Source: Bacteroidales bacterium
Lineage (GTDB): Bacteria > Bacteroidota > Bacteroidia > Bacteroidales > UBA12170
NCBI GenBank assembly: GCA_021158405.1
Contig: JAGGUP010000181.1
Coordinates: 1-43,137, forward strand
Direction: 5' to 3'
Length of the DNA stretch: 43,137 nucleotides
Part shown: piece after piece, positions 27,446 through 36,689 of the stretch
How the letters are laid out: the number at the start of each line of letters is the position of its first letter
How positions within the stretch are numbered: position 1 is the first letter of the stretch
Notes under the pieces: generated by a model
The model's database searches: none
What the model was told of the DNA's origin: nothing
The model's input: the letters and a program-made list of their open reading frames with translations, nothing else
Position numbers and translations under genes: made by a program

Positions 27446-30400
27446 TTACTCCCAATCGATAATAGCAATCCTTTTTTTACCATCCATTTTTACGCAGAGC
27501 GGTTTTTTAAACCGCAAATGTTTAAAATAAGTGGTTTGCTCAAAGGGATCAATCTGTTCTAACTTTTCCCAATTTATTTTACCCGTTCCTTCGCTGGCCT
27601 GGACAGAAAAATAACCCACATCGGCAGCCGTCACATTATGGAAAAAATGTGAACCAGAGCTTGCATCTAAAGGAAAAGAATCTAAACTCGTTTCGACAAT
27701 AATCTTGGCCATGGAAATTTGAGGCCAAGAAACCGGAATTCCAATCCATGGATCGCGTGTTCCCCACCTACCCGGACCAATCAAAATATATTTTCGATTT
27801 TCTTCGCGCATTTTTTTATTTAAATAACTTATTTCTTTTACCATCTCATTGGTCTTGCTCTTATCGAAATTTTGAATATCAGCATAAATAAGATCAAAAA
27901 TATCCTCAACCTTACCATTTCCCATTCCATGTTCCGTGTAAAGCAATAAAGATTCTTTATCAATATTCTGCATATCAATACTATAATCTTCCGGATTCCC
28001 AATAAGCGGTTTTATTTGGAGAATATAGAGTTTACTTTTACCATCTATATCTTGGTCTAGATTTACAGCAAACTCAATTTCAACAGGCGCTCCTATTGCC
28101 TCTTTTACAACATCCAAAACCAATTCAAGGGAATGTGCTAAAGGAATATAATTGTGTTTTAAAACATTCGCAAAATTCAAAATTTTTGGTCCTTTGTGAT
28201 GATTTCCTGAATACAATTGATCATTGTTGGCATCATAAACAGAAGCGCAATGTTTTAGGGTCCCGTGCTTTTCGGCTTCCATAATATCCAATCTAATTAA
28301 ACCGGCATCTTCCCCTTCAAGAAGGTTTAATTTTTCATTGTTTAATTCAACGGCATAAAAATGAACTTGTGAATTTTTTACCAAAGATTTTGTTGTGAAA
28401 TTTTCAAGGGTGGGATATTTAGGTGAAAATCGGTATGATTTTTCTCCTTCCACAACATATTTCCCCAAGCCTAAAGCAATATTAGCAAAACCTTCTTCTG
28501 GTTTCATATGTCCAATAGGATAATAATTATGCGATTGTGCAACTCCACTAATATGTGGATAAAATACATTATCATATTGATTACCAACTGTTTCTTGGAT
28601 AATAATAGCCATTTTCTCCTCTTCAATTTTATAATTAATGGCCTCTACATATGCAATTGAAATATCGGAATAAATAGAAGCATACACCAATTTAATAGCT
28701 TCACACAATTGTTGTAAACGAACCTTGTTATCTGCGTGGTGATTAGGCAAAATATAGGTGTCAAAGATTCCAGCAAAAGGTTGCGATAAACTATCTTCGA
28801 GCAATCCGGAGGAGCGAATTGCCAGAGGCTTATCTGTTAGCTCAATTACGCGATGTAATTTTACCATTAAATTGTCGCTCAATGAACCGTTAATAAAAAG
28901 AGACTTGATCTGAAAGTTGGAAGTTGTGACTTTCATTTTCTCGTGAAGCTGATTTTTTTCCATAAATTGATCGTATTCTTCTGTACCAATTATTAAAGTA
29001 GAAGGAATACGAATATGGATATCGGGCAGAATTTTTGTAAAATCGAAATTGTATAATAGGCTGTTAAAAAATGCCAATCCCCTTCCTTTACCTCCTAACA
29101 TACCATCGGCCAAAATCACAATATTGGAAGAATCGAGTATTTCATCATCTTCTTCAAAAGGTATCAGTTTTCCTTTTTTCTGCTCGTTTCTAAATTTAGA
29201 AATAGTAGATATCAAGTAATTACGTAAGCTTTTTCCGTCTTTAAAATCTGCAACTTTAGCCGGATTAAGAATGCGAGCAACTTGAATTTCGCCCCTTGCT
29301 TTCAACCAAAGTGAGAAATGGTTTTCGCTGGCATGATAGATGAGCGACTCATCAGGGATTAGCAATAGTTGCTCCTGAAACTCTTTGAGCGTATGCGCCA
29401 CGGCAATCTGATTCCCATCTTTATCTTTATAAAAGAAATTACCAAAACCCAAATATTTCATGATAAACTGCTTAAAATCCTGAAATAAACTGTTCGAATT
29501 TTTATCAATAAAAGAAGTCTTTAAGGCAATGGCCTGCATTTTATTGTTAATATCGGACGATTGAATGATAATGGGTAAATCTTTTACCTCTTTACGGACG
29601 TGATTAACAAGATTAAAACCTGCTTCATTATTTAATTTGCCATTTTTATAAAACTTTACATCAGTGATTAGGCATAAAAAAAACTCTTTGTATTTTGCGA
29701 AAATCGCTATGGCCTCTTCGTACGACTGAGTCAGGATGATTTTGGCGCGAGCTCGAAGTCTTAAAACCTTGTATAACTCATCTGTAGCAACATCGTCAAT
29801 TATTCGTCGGGTTTGATCCATAACAATATTGTATAGCATTGGCAAATAAAGAGAATAATATTTGGGGTTATCTTCGACTACTAAAATTACACGAACAAGA
29901 CCTTTATTGGTATCGTTATCGAGGTTAATCTTATCTTCAAGATGCTTTATCATTGTAAAAAACACAGACGATTTTCCATTCCAGATAAACACTTTATTTA
30001 TGTGCTCATGTTTTCTCGTGCTATATTCTGCAATATCTCTATTATTGTTTAACAATAAAAATATGGGCAAGTATGGATAGACTTCCTTTATGCGCTTACT
30101 ATAATTATCAGGCATTTGCCTATCTATACCCTTCATTATAATTACTAAATCATAATGTTTTATGCTGAGTGTATCCATAGCTTCTTCAAGTGAAGAAACA
30201 CCAGCAATTCGAGGCACAGAAGTTAAATGAAGCTGATAATATTTACCCAACACTTGTTCCGAAAAGCGCCCTTCTTCTTCTATACTGTATGCGTCATACA
30301 AGTTGGCAATAAGTAAAATTTCCTTTACTTTAAAAGGCATTAAATCATGATAAATATCCCGAGCATAATTACTTCGGTTTAGATACCGCTGAAGTAGTTG

Positions 30401-30892
30401 TTTATTCGCTATACTTTGGTCGGGGAAATAAACCGCAGCAGGTACAGTAACATAATCTCCTTTTATTTCGTTTTTAGAACGGGCTTCAATACTATTGAAA
30501 TAGCCTTCTAATCGCAAAACAACTTTTTCCAAAAGTAAATCTTCACTCCTTAAAAATGGCCCAAACTCCGACTCTTCAAAGTTTTCAATATATTGAACAT
30601 CTATAAAACCAATTCTGCCTTGCAAAGTCCTAAAACGTTTTTTTAAGTGACTTTTAGCACCATTAGGTGTGCCAGAATAAAAATCTTTACCATCAAAATG
30701 GATATGGACGGCCGTAAAAGCGGAGTATTGAAAATAAACAGGTAAAATAGTAGCCATTTGCTCCAGGAGTTGATTTGCCGATTTTCGCTCCTTTAATAAA
30801 GAAGTAATCTTATTTAAACATGCCAAAACTTGCAAGTCTTCATTAGGCGTAATCTCGTTTTGTATATCTCGAAAATCATCCGGTTTATCCAT
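27446..30892 (-). CDS. PEP-synthase-like ATP-grasp protein with sensor and receiver-like domains (paralogue 3)
   Basis: 1148-residue multidomain protein. Residues about 20-135 resemble a divergent GAF-type sensor. About 188-320 is a receiver-like fold (EILLIANLYD, YDLVIIMKG) in which the phospho-Asp position is Met253. About 333-480 is a second receiver-like domain with VILVVEDNP, Asp411 in LCLITDVKF and Lys464 in SFIDKN, so it could accept phosphate. About 595-965 is the PPDK_N ATP-grasp: LGGKGRGLAFF (Lys602), LAIRSSGLLEDSLSQPFAG (Arg693), MAIIIQETVG, EIEFA and LQIKPL (Arg to Lys at 961). About 980-1148 is the shared C-terminal domain with ILIGPGRWGTRD (Arg1042, Trp1043) and GSHFFHNV (His1082). 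No phosphohistidine or PEP-barrel domain follows. It is divergent from a NarL-type regulator. Function unknown; signal-controlled phosphotransfer is inferred. Confidence 0.85.
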   Translation of the reverse strand: MDKPDDFRDIQNEITPNEDLQVLACLNKITSLLKERKSANQLLEQMATILPVYFQYSAFTAVHIHFDGKDFYSGTPNGAKSHLKKRFRTLQGRIGFIDVQYIENFEESEFGPFLRSEDLLLEKVVLRLEGYFNSIEARSKNEIKGDYVTVPAAVYFPDQSIANKQLLQRYLNRSNYARDIYHDLMPFKVKEILLIANLYDAYSIEEEGRFSEQVLGKYYQLHLTSVPRIAGVSSLEEAMDTLSIKHYDLVIIMKGIDRQMPDNYSKRIKEVYPYLPIFLLLNNNRDIAEYSTRKHEHINKVFIWNGKSSVFFTMIKHLEDKINLDNDTNKGLVRVILVVEDNPKYYSLYLPMLYNIVMDQTRRIIDDVATDELYKVLRLRARAKIILTQSYEEAIAIFAKYKEFFLCLITDVKFYKNGKLNNEAGFNLVNHVRKEVKDLPIIIQSSDINNKMQAIALKTSFIDKNSNSLFQDFKQFIMKYLGFGNFFYKDKDGNQIAVAHTLKEFQEQLLLIPDESLIYHASENHFSLWLKARGEIQVARILNPAKVADFKDGKSLRNYLISTISKFRNEQKKGKLIPFEEDDEILDSSNIVILADGMLGGKGRGLAFFNSLLYNFDFTKILPDIHIRIPSTLIIGTEEYDQFMEKNQLHEKMKVTTSNFQIKSLFINGSLSDNLMVKLHRVIELTDKPLAIRSSGLLEDSLSQPFAGIFDTYILPNHHADNKVRLQQLCEAIKLVYASIYSDISIAYVEAINYKIEEEKMAIIIQETVGNQYDNVFYPHISGVAQSHNYYPIGHMKPEEGFANIALGLGKYVVEGEKSYRFSPKYPTLENFTTKSLVKNSQVHFYAVELNNEKLNLLEGEDAGLIRLDIMEAEKHGTLKHCASVYDANNDQLYSGNHHKGPKILNFANVLKHNYIPLAHSLELVLDVVKEAIGAPVEIEFAVNLDQDIDGKSKLYILQIKPLIGNPEDYSIDMQNIDKESLLLYTEHGMGNGKVEDIFDLIYADIQNFDKSKTNEMVKEISYLNKKMREENRKYILIGPGRWGTRDPWIGIPVSWPQISMAKIIVETSLDSFPLDASSGSHFFHNVTAADVGYFSVQASEGTGKINWEKLEQIDPFEQTTYFKHLRFKKPLCVKMDGKKRIAIIDWE

Positions 30893-30975
30893 AATACACC
30901 ATTATTCTGAAAGTATGAGCTCACAAAGTAAGCAATATTTTTGAAAGAATAAGAGGGAAAGTGTATACAAAATTG

Positions 30976-30983
30976 TATTTTTG
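30976..30983 (+). promoter_or_regulatory. -7 promoter box of the NarL-type regulator
   Basis: TATTTTTG, exact consensus, ending 31 bases before the GTG start. A second identical box lies at 30936-30943. On the opposite strand TACTTTG (30924-30930) may serve the divergent 1148-residue gene. Confidence 0.5.
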
Positions 30984-31014
30984 TCAGACAATCAGGTGCT
31001 AAAAAACATAATAA

Positions 31015-31671
31015 GTGATAAGCCTTTTAATTAAAGACGACTCCCCAATAATTTCGGAAAGCATAAAAGCCCTGCTAGTTTCTGCCAAAGATATTGTTGT
31101 AGAAACAACTTTACCAACGCTTCCAAATTTCGATTCGAATGGCAAGCTTATCCAGCCAAATATTATTTTGTTTGTAGCCCATTTTGGAAATTCAGAAGAA
31201 ACGCTCAATATTAAACGTTTTAATCGCAATTTTGAACGTGCTAAAATATTAGTTTTATGTCTTTCTATAAATGAATCCTTTATTTTACAAGCAATTAAAG
31301 CAGGTGCAAAAGGCCTTTTAACAAAAGATACAACTGCCAACGAATTAATAGAAGCCATTTACACTTTACGCAGTGGCTACGATTATTTTGGAAAATCCAT
31401 CACACAGGTTCTACTCAACTCTTACTTAAAAAAGGCCGATCAGAGTGAAAATGAGGCATTTAATAAACAATTAAAAGCGCTTTCGGAAAGAGAAATGGAT
31501 GTCCTGAAACTTTTTGCAGAAAGTTATACCAATCAGGAAATTGCCAATAAATTATTTATTAGCATTCGTACAGTTGAAAGCCATAAGAATAACATTATGC
31601 GAAAAATTAATCTTCGTACAACCGTTGATTTAGTAAAATTCGCCATCCTAAATAATTTAATTCAGATTTAA
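31015..31671 (+). CDS. NarL/LuxR-type response regulator with degenerate receiver
   Basis: 218-residue transcription factor beginning with GTG at 31015; no ATG precedes the receiver fold. The receiver (about 1-125) keeps the acidic pair (IKDDSP, Asp8 and Asp9) and the switch Lys104 (LLTKDTT) but has Val54 where the phosphoacceptor Asp should be (PNIILFVAHFG). The LuxR-type helix-turn-helix (about 153-212) is intact: LSEREMDVLKLFAESYTNQEIANKLFISIRTVESHKNNIMRKI. It therefore should bind DNA but is unlikely to be switched by standard Asp phosphorylation. It shares a 122-base divergent promoter region with the receiver-bearing PEPS-like gene, its most likely functional partner. No histidine kinase is in the window. 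Confidence 0.88.
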   Translation: MISLLIKDDSPIISESIKALLVSAKDIVVETTLPTLPNFDSNGKLIQPNIILFVAHFGNSEETLNIKRFNRNFERAKILVLCLSINESFILQAIKAGAKGLLTKDTTANELIEAIYTLRSGYDYFGKSITQVLLNSYLKKADQSENEAFNKQLKALSEREMDVLKLFAESYTNQEIANKLFISIRTVESHKNNIMRKINLRTTVDLVKFAILNNLIQI

Positions 31672-31744
31672 TATAAACGAAAGAACTATTTCCACCCTCT
31701 TCACTCTTTACACTAAAATTCCTCCCTAATATCGTCTTTACCTA

Positions 31745-31752
31745 TATTTTTG
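31745..31752 (+). promoter_or_regulatory. Possible -7 box in the gap before the SlyD gene
   Basis: TATTTTTG matches the consensus but is about 180 bases from the SlyD ATG, so a long leader would be needed. The rest of 31672-31931 holds only a short ORF (31790) that overlaps the SlyD gene in another frame and looks spurious. Confidence 0.3.
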
Positions 31753-31931
31753 AATAATAAAAATCCATTTTGATAAACGAGTATATAAAGTGTTTTACGC
31801 TCTAAATATTATCCAGCGAAATCGATTCTTTGCTAAAAAATTGTTAAATGATGCTTTTATTCAAGAAATCAAGAAGCAATTGCCGATAAGACACTATTTT
31901 CGCAGAATCTTAATTCTGAATTTTAAATACT

Positions 31932-32564
31932 ATGATTATTACAAAAAACAAAGTCGCTGCTCTAACATATACACTTACGCTAAACAGTTACGACGGTCAA
32001 ATTATTGAAACCATTGGTAAAGAAGAAGCTGTTGAGTTTCTGTTTGGAGCCGGAAAACTTTTGCCTGCATTTGAAAATAATCTGGAAGGCAAACAAGCTG
32101 GAGATAGTTTTCGCTTTCAAATTCCTGCAGAAGAAGCTTATGGAGTTTTTAATCCGGAAGCCATCATAGAATTATCGAAAGAGATTTTTAAACGCAATGG
32201 TGAAATAAATAATGAAATCCTAATCCTTGGAAATGAAATCCCGATGATGGATAGTCATGGAAAAAGAATGACTGGGGTTGTAAAAGAAGTAAAAGAATCT
32301 GCTGTTATTATGGATTTTAATCATCCAATGGCAGGTAACGATTTGTTTTTTAAGGGCATAGTTACTCTAATAAGAGATGCGTCTTACGAAGAGTTAAATC
32401 CAGCTCATGGTTGCGGATGTGGCAGTGGTGGCGATGGACATCATCACGATGAGGATGGCGGATGTGGCTGTAGCTCAAACAAATCAGAGGGTGATGGTTG
32501 TTGCTCTACGAATGATAACCACGAAAATCACGGCGGCTACGGCGGATGTGGATGTGGAGTCTAA
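31932..32564 (+). CDS. slyD: SlyD-type FKBP peptidyl-prolyl isomerase with metal-binding tail
   Basis: Cytosolic prolyl isomerase/chaperone, 210 residues. The FKBP core opens with VAALTYTLTLNSYDGQIIET and has FLFGAGKLLPAFENNLEGKQAGD; the SlyD insert-in-flap segment follows (EEAYGVFNPEAIIELSKEIF) and the fold closes with DFNHPMAGNDLFFKGIVTLI. The last ~50 residues are a tail with eight Cys and six His among Gly and Asp (GCGCGSGG, HHHDED, GCGCSS, GCGCGV), expected to bind Ni2+ or Zn2+. In E. coli such a tail serves nickel delivery to hydrogenase, but no hydrogenase gene is near. A terminator follows immediately. Confidence 0.93.
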   Translation: MIITKNKVAALTYTLTLNSYDGQIIETIGKEEAVEFLFGAGKLLPAFENNLEGKQAGDSFRFQIPAEEAYGVFNPEAIIELSKEIFKRNGEINNEILILGNEIPMMDSHGKRMTGVVKEVKESAVIMDFNHPMAGNDLFFKGIVTLIRDASYEELNPAHGCGCGSGGDGHHHDEDGGCGCSSNKSEGDGCCSTNDNHENHGGYGGCGCGV

Positions 32565-32572
32565 AATAGTAT

Positions 32573-32604
32573 AAAGCAGTTCTTCTTCTAAGGCTGCTTT
32601 TTTC
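32573..32604 (+). terminator. Rho-independent terminator of slyD
   Basis: AAAGCAG (32573-32579) pairs with CTGCTTT (32594-32600) followed by a T run. It lies 9 bases beyond the slyD stop. Confidence 0.7.
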
Positions 32605-32664
32605 TTTTTCAAACAATTATTTAAATCATTAGGACAATTGTTACTTTGACAATTGTTTTTCTAT

Positions 32665-32672
32665 TATTTTTG
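32665..32672 (+). promoter_or_regulatory. -7 promoter box of the MltD-like gene
   Basis: TATTTTTG, exact consensus, ending 23 bases before the ATG. TTTG at 32645-32648 is a possible -33 element with a 16-base spacer. Confidence 0.55.
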
Positions 32673-32695
32673 CCGCTAAATAGATCTCGTACAAA

Positions 32696-34561
32696 ATGCA
32701 ATACCCTAAAATATACCTGCTTATTTTTCTGCTCATTGGAATCCTTTTTGGAGGATGTAAACAGCTTGAAAATATCAGTAAAAGAGCTGAAAAGCCAAAA
32801 CTAAAAAAAGAACAATTAACAACCCTCGCTGTTGAGCAAGAAAAATTTGTTTTAGATGATTTATCTCAAGATGAAGTCATTGACACACTTATTCAACCCA
32901 GCGCAGACAGCTTAAGCGAAGTAAATCAAGCATTCGACACCTTAGCTTTTGCTAGTTATTTTGGAAACAAGTTCAGTAGTCAAGACACCCTTTCAGAAGA
33001 TTTAAGCCTTATGACCGGTTCTGCCATTTTACAACAACTGGATAGTCTGGCCGCTCTTAAAATTTTTGATCGCTATTTTTTTCAAAAAGATACTGCTGTT
33101 TTAAATGTGTATCATTTTAAACCCGAAGAACGACCTGTTTATTCCGATTCCGTTTATGCTTTGCGTATTGCGGTTTTAAATTCACAAACACCTATCGATT
33201 TAGAATACAACAAACATGTGAAGGGTTATATAAATATGTATGCCGGAAAAGGCCGCAATCAGACTGCTCGTATGTTAGGTCTTGCCGAAATTTATTTTCC
33301 TCTGTTTGAAACAGCTCTTGACAAATATAATATTCCCTTAGAAATAAAATATTTGGCTATTGTTGAAAGTGCACTAAATCCAACCGCCGGTAGTCGTGTA
33401 GGCGCAAAAGGACTTTGGCAATTTATGTATGCAACTGGGAAAATGTATGGATTAAATCAAACATCTATGGTTGATGACCGCTTTGATCCCTATAAAGCAA
33501 CCGAAGCCGCTTGTAAATATCTGCTCGATTTGTATGCTATCTACCATGATTGGAATTTGGTTTTGGCCGCTTATAATTCAGGCCCGGGAAATGTTAACCG
33601 TGCCATTCGTCGCGCAGGTGGACTGAAAAATTATTGGGCTATTTGGCCCTTTCTTCCTCGCGAAACAAGAGGTTATATACCAGCATTTATTGCGGTGAAT
33701 TATATTTTTAATTATGCTGCGGAACACAATATTTTTCCGGAAGATCCAGGAATTTTAAGCAATCAAATAGACAGTATTACTGTTCATGATGTAATTTCTT
33801 TTGATCAGATTGCTGAGTTTATGCACTTACCTATCGAAGATGTGAGATTCCTAAACCCGGCTTATAAAGAGGGGATTATTCCAGCTGTAAATGGTCAAAA
33901 ATATGTACTTCGCCTTCCTCGTCAACATATCAACTATTTTATTGATCACGAAGATAGTTTGTATGCCTTTAAATCAAAAAGAGGGGTTGAGCGCGAAAAG
34001 TTAATGGCTAAAATCAAGGAAGCGAAACAGCGGAGTATTCATATTGTACGAAGTGGTGAAAATTTAGGTTTAATCGCTCAAAAATATAGAACATCAGTAT
34101 CTCGTCTGAAAGGATGGAACGGACTAAGAAACTCGCGAATTTATCCCGGACAAAAACTAATTGTGTACAATCCGAGAAATGCTTCTAGAACCTCAACTTT
34201 TGTAAAAAAAAATACATCATCAAGTACTTATCATCAAGTAAGATCAGGCGAAAATCTAGGCTTAATAGCCAAAAAGCACGGAATTTCGATCAGTCAAATC
34301 AGAGCTTGGAATAATATTAACGGGAATTTAATTCAGCCCGGACAAAGACTACGTGTAAAAGCAAGGAAACAAAAAGCACAAGTTGTTTCCAAAAATTCAA
34401 ATACAAAAGTCATTTACCATACGGTTAGAAAAGGCGATACGCTTTGGGATATTGCTAAAGAATATAATTCGACTGTGAATAGCATTCGGGAGCTTAATAA
34501 GTTAGGGAGTACTAGCAAGTTGAAACCCGGCCAAAAGCTCAAAGTGCAGGATCGCTCTTAA
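32696..34561 (+). CDS. MltD-like lytic transglycosylase lipoprotein with three LysM domains
   Basis: 621-residue murein-cleaving enzyme. A lipoprotein signal ends at the lipobox LFGGC (Cys21), so it should be membrane-anchored outside the cytoplasm. Residues about 195-320 are the SLT family 1 domain, with catalytic Glu224 in LAIVESALNP, then GAKGLWQFM and LAAYNSGPGNVNRAI. Three LysM peptidoglycan-binding repeats end the protein at about 448-490 (HIVRSGENLGLIAQKY), 512-554 (HQVRSGENLGLIAKKH) and 574-617 (HTVRKGDTLWDIAKEY). The first two share an unusual ENLGLIA in place of the common DTLxxIA. The architecture matches MltD. Confidence 0.95.
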   Translation: MQYPKIYLLIFLLIGILFGGCKQLENISKRAEKPKLKKEQLTTLAVEQEKFVLDDLSQDEVIDTLIQPSADSLSEVNQAFDTLAFASYFGNKFSSQDTLSEDLSLMTGSAILQQLDSLAALKIFDRYFFQKDTAVLNVYHFKPEERPVYSDSVYALRIAVLNSQTPIDLEYNKHVKGYINMYAGKGRNQTARMLGLAEIYFPLFETALDKYNIPLEIKYLAIVESALNPTAGSRVGAKGLWQFMYATGKMYGLNQTSMVDDRFDPYKATEAACKYLLDLYAIYHDWNLVLAAYNSGPGNVNRAIRRAGGLKNYWAIWPFLPRETRGYIPAFIAVNYIFNYAAEHNIFPEDPGILSNQIDSITVHDVISFDQIAEFMHLPIEDVRFLNPAYKEGIIPAVNGQKYVLRLPRQHINYFIDHEDSLYAFKSKRGVEREKLMAKIKEAKQRSIHIVRSGENLGLIAQKYRTSVSRLKGWNGLRNSRIYPGQKLIVYNPRNASRTSTFVKKNTSSSTYHQVRSGENLGLIAKKHGISISQIRAWNNINGNLIQPGQRLRVKARKQKAQVVSKNSNTKVIYHTVRKGDTLWDIAKEYNSTVNSIRELNKLGSTSKLKPGQKLKVQDRS

Positions 34562-34592
34562 CTGAATTGTTTTTTGGAATGAAAATTGCCTT

Positions 34593-34599
34593 TACTTTG
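34593..34599 (+). promoter_or_regulatory. Likely -7 box of the DUF4837 gene
   Basis: TACTTTG is a one-base-shorter form of TAnnTTTG (the gapA upstream region has the same form), about 50 bases before the chosen ATG at 34649. It lies inside the longer track ORF, supporting the later start. Confidence 0.35.
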
Positions 34600-34648
34600 C
34601 AATCTATATTCTAAAATTATTTGTGCATCCATTTCAAAAATAAAACCT

Positions 34649-35656
34649 ATGAAAAAGTATATTTTTTATTTCTTCCTGATTTTCAGCCTTCTAAATTTTT
34701 CATCTTGCAAAGAAGACCTAAAAAACAAAAGTAAAATTGCTTCAACAGGAGGCCCTAATGAGCTACTGATTATCACCCAAAATGTTGTACAATGGGATGG
34801 TGAAATAGGCGATAGTATTCGTGCTGCATTTGGAAAAGAAATGCCTGTCTTACCAATTCAGGAAGCGGAATTTAACCTAGTAAATATCAACGAAAAATCG
34901 CTTGAAAAAAAGATGTTTAAAACGCATCATAATTTATTTATTATTGAAATAGACAAAAAATTTACAACCGCTTTTATTGAAACAAGAAAAGATTTATGGG
35001 CTTCTCCTCAGATTGTAATTAAAATAAATGCCCCTTCAAACGAAGCTTTCCTCCAAATTTTTGAAGAAAACAAAAATACTGAACTCGAGCTGTATCGGGA
35101 GAATGAGCGTACACGAATCATTAATTCCTATGCCTCAAAATTCAAAAATGTCAATGTTGTACGCGATCTAATAAAAGACTTTAATATTGAAATGAATGTT
35201 CCAAAAGGTTATAATATAGCCGTTTTAGAAAATAATTTTGCCTGGATTCGAAAAGAGACTACCACAAATTCGATGAGTATTTTGGTTTATACGTCTCCTT
35301 ATTCTGATACGAGTGATTTTAATGCTAATAAAATTAGACGCAATAGGGATTTGTTAACTCAGGTAAAAATTCCAGGCCCAACATTTGGTTCTTATCAAAA
35401 GGTATCTGATGAATATATTCCCTTGCAATGCAAAAGAATAAATTTTAATGGCCATTATGCTACGGAAATTCGTGGCTTATGGGATCTGAAAAACGATTTT
35501 ATGGGTGGCCCATTTCTATCTTACACCTTTGTGGATGAAGCTCACAGCAAAGTAATTACTGTAGATGGATTTATGTACGCTCCAAAGCAGAAAAAAGCAG
35601 TAATGTTACGCGAACTGGAAGCGATTCTTTGGTCAACAAAGCTAATTACCGACTAA
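34649..35656 (+). CDS. DUF4837 family lipoprotein
   Basis: 335-residue predicted lipoprotein starting at ATG 34649 (MKKYIFYFFLIFSLLNFSSCKED, lipobox FSSC); the track start adds 21 residues in front of a perfect signal peptide and is rejected. The mature N-terminus GGPNELLIITQNVVQWDGEIGDSIRAAF is the DUF4837 signature as I recall it. The family is restricted to Bacteroidota and its function is unknown. The stop codon overlaps the convergent SDR gene by 4 bases. The distance to the preceding MltD gene is 87 bases with its own -7-like box. Confidence 0.85.
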   Translation: MKKYIFYFFLIFSLLNFSSCKEDLKNKSKIASTGGPNELLIITQNVVQWDGEIGDSIRAAFGKEMPVLPIQEAEFNLVNINEKSLEKKMFKTHHNLFIIEIDKKFTTAFIETRKDLWASPQIVIKINAPSNEAFLQIFEENKNTELELYRENERTRIINSYASKFKNVNVVRDLIKDFNIEMNVPKGYNIAVLENNFAWIRKETTTNSMSILVYTSPYSDTSDFNANKIRRNRDLLTQVKIPGPTFGSYQKVSDEYIPLQCKRINFNGHYATEIRGLWDLKNDFMGGPFLSYTFVDEAHSKVITVDGFMYAPKQKKAVMLRELEAILWSTKLITD

Positions 35657-36423
35657 TCTTTCATCATTTTAGCAGCGACTTTAATGGTCAATTTTCGAGG
35701 CGAAAAACGCTGCATAAAAGTTAAGAATCTATTATTAGAACCATAAATGGCCAATGTTTTCTTTTTCAGCATAGCCTCAAAAGCAAATTTTGCAACGAAA
35801 AAAGACATGGGAGCTTTTCTGAATACTTTATCAAATTTGCCCATTCCTGACCTTTCCTGAAACTCACTACGTGTAGCTCCGGGGCAAACGGTAGTTACGT
35901 GCACTCCCAGCGGCTTAAGTTCATAGGCTATGGCCTCCGAAAATTGCATGACATACGCTTTGGTAGCCGCATAAACTGCAAAATTTGGAACAGGTTGAAA
36001 AGCAGCTGTTGAAGCAATATTTATAATATGGCCAAATCCATTTTCAATCATCTTTGGAGCTATTAACCGACTCAATTTGGTTAATGTAAGCATGTTCAGC
36101 GTCATCATTCTTTCCATTTTTCCAATATCTTCCTGATGAAAATCGCCGAAATCACCGAAACCAGCATTATTTACCAAAATATCAACATGTAAATTTTCCT
36201 TTTCAATATGATCCATCAAGCACTCTGCACTATCGGGCTTAGACAAATCTAATGAGATAATAAATGGATCGATAGCAAAACGTGAGCTTATTTCCTGCGC
36301 GACCAGATCGAGCATAGACTTGCGTCTGGCGACTATTATCGGTTGGTATTTTTGCTCGGCAAAAATCACCGCCAACTCGCTTCCAATACCACTTGAAGCG
36401 CCTGTTATAAGTACTGTTTTCAT
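35653..36423 (-). CDS. Short-chain dehydrogenase/reductase
   Basis: 256-residue classical SDR. The nucleotide-binding signature TGASSGIGSELA lies at residues 7-18, and VARRK after the second strand suggests NADPH preference. NNAGFGDFG, the catalytic Ser region INIASTAAF and the YAATK catalytic Tyr/Lys motif are present. The C-terminal region with FVAKFAFEAMLKKKTLAIYG and FSPRKLTIKVAAKMMKD resembles DltE-like SDRs. The physiological substrate is unknown. It is a single gene convergent with the DUF4837 gene. Confidence 0.92.
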   Translation of the reverse strand: MKTVLITGASSGIGSELAVIFAEQKYQPIIVARRKSMLDLVAQEISSRFAIDPFIISLDLSKPDSAECLMDHIEKENLHVDILVNNAGFGDFGDFHQEDIGKMERMMTLNMLTLTKLSRLIAPKMIENGFGHIINIASTAAFQPVPNFAVYAATKAYVMQFSEAIAYELKPLGVHVTTVCPGATRSEFQERSGMGKFDKVFRKAPMSFFVAKFAFEAMLKKKTLAIYGSNNRFLTFMQRFSPRKLTIKVAAKMMKD

Positions 36424-36641
36424 TTGATTTATTTTTATGCAAATAACCGACAGAAATGACTAGTCGTTAATTCATTTTCATAAGAGTTGGACTCAAATAA
36501 GAGCTCGATATAAAAATACTTTAGAAGAAATTTGCGTTAATTTATTATTTAATTACTTTTTCAATTTCAAGAGAATCAGATTGATAATATTAAAACGAAG
36601 ATAATATATTTATTTGACAAATAAACCATCTAGTAAAATTA

Positions 36642-36649
36642 TATATTTG
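36642..36649 (+). promoter_or_regulatory. -7 promoter box of the dipeptidase gene
   Basis: TATATTTG, exact consensus, ending 40 bases before the ATG. A TTTGACA at 36613-36619 is upstream with a somewhat long spacer. Otherwise the 266-base gap is AT-rich and featureless. Confidence 0.5.
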
Positions 36650-36689
36650 TTCTGTTCAAAAAAATCTAAATTAAAAATACACATTTATC

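Noticed and set aside
31790-32008. 72-codon ORF before slyD
   Set aside because: It overlaps the slyD start by 77 bases in another frame, has no recognisable domain and an erratic basic composition.
34586-34648. Longer start of the DUF4837 protein
   Set aside because: It would bury a perfect lipoprotein signal peptide behind 21 residues.
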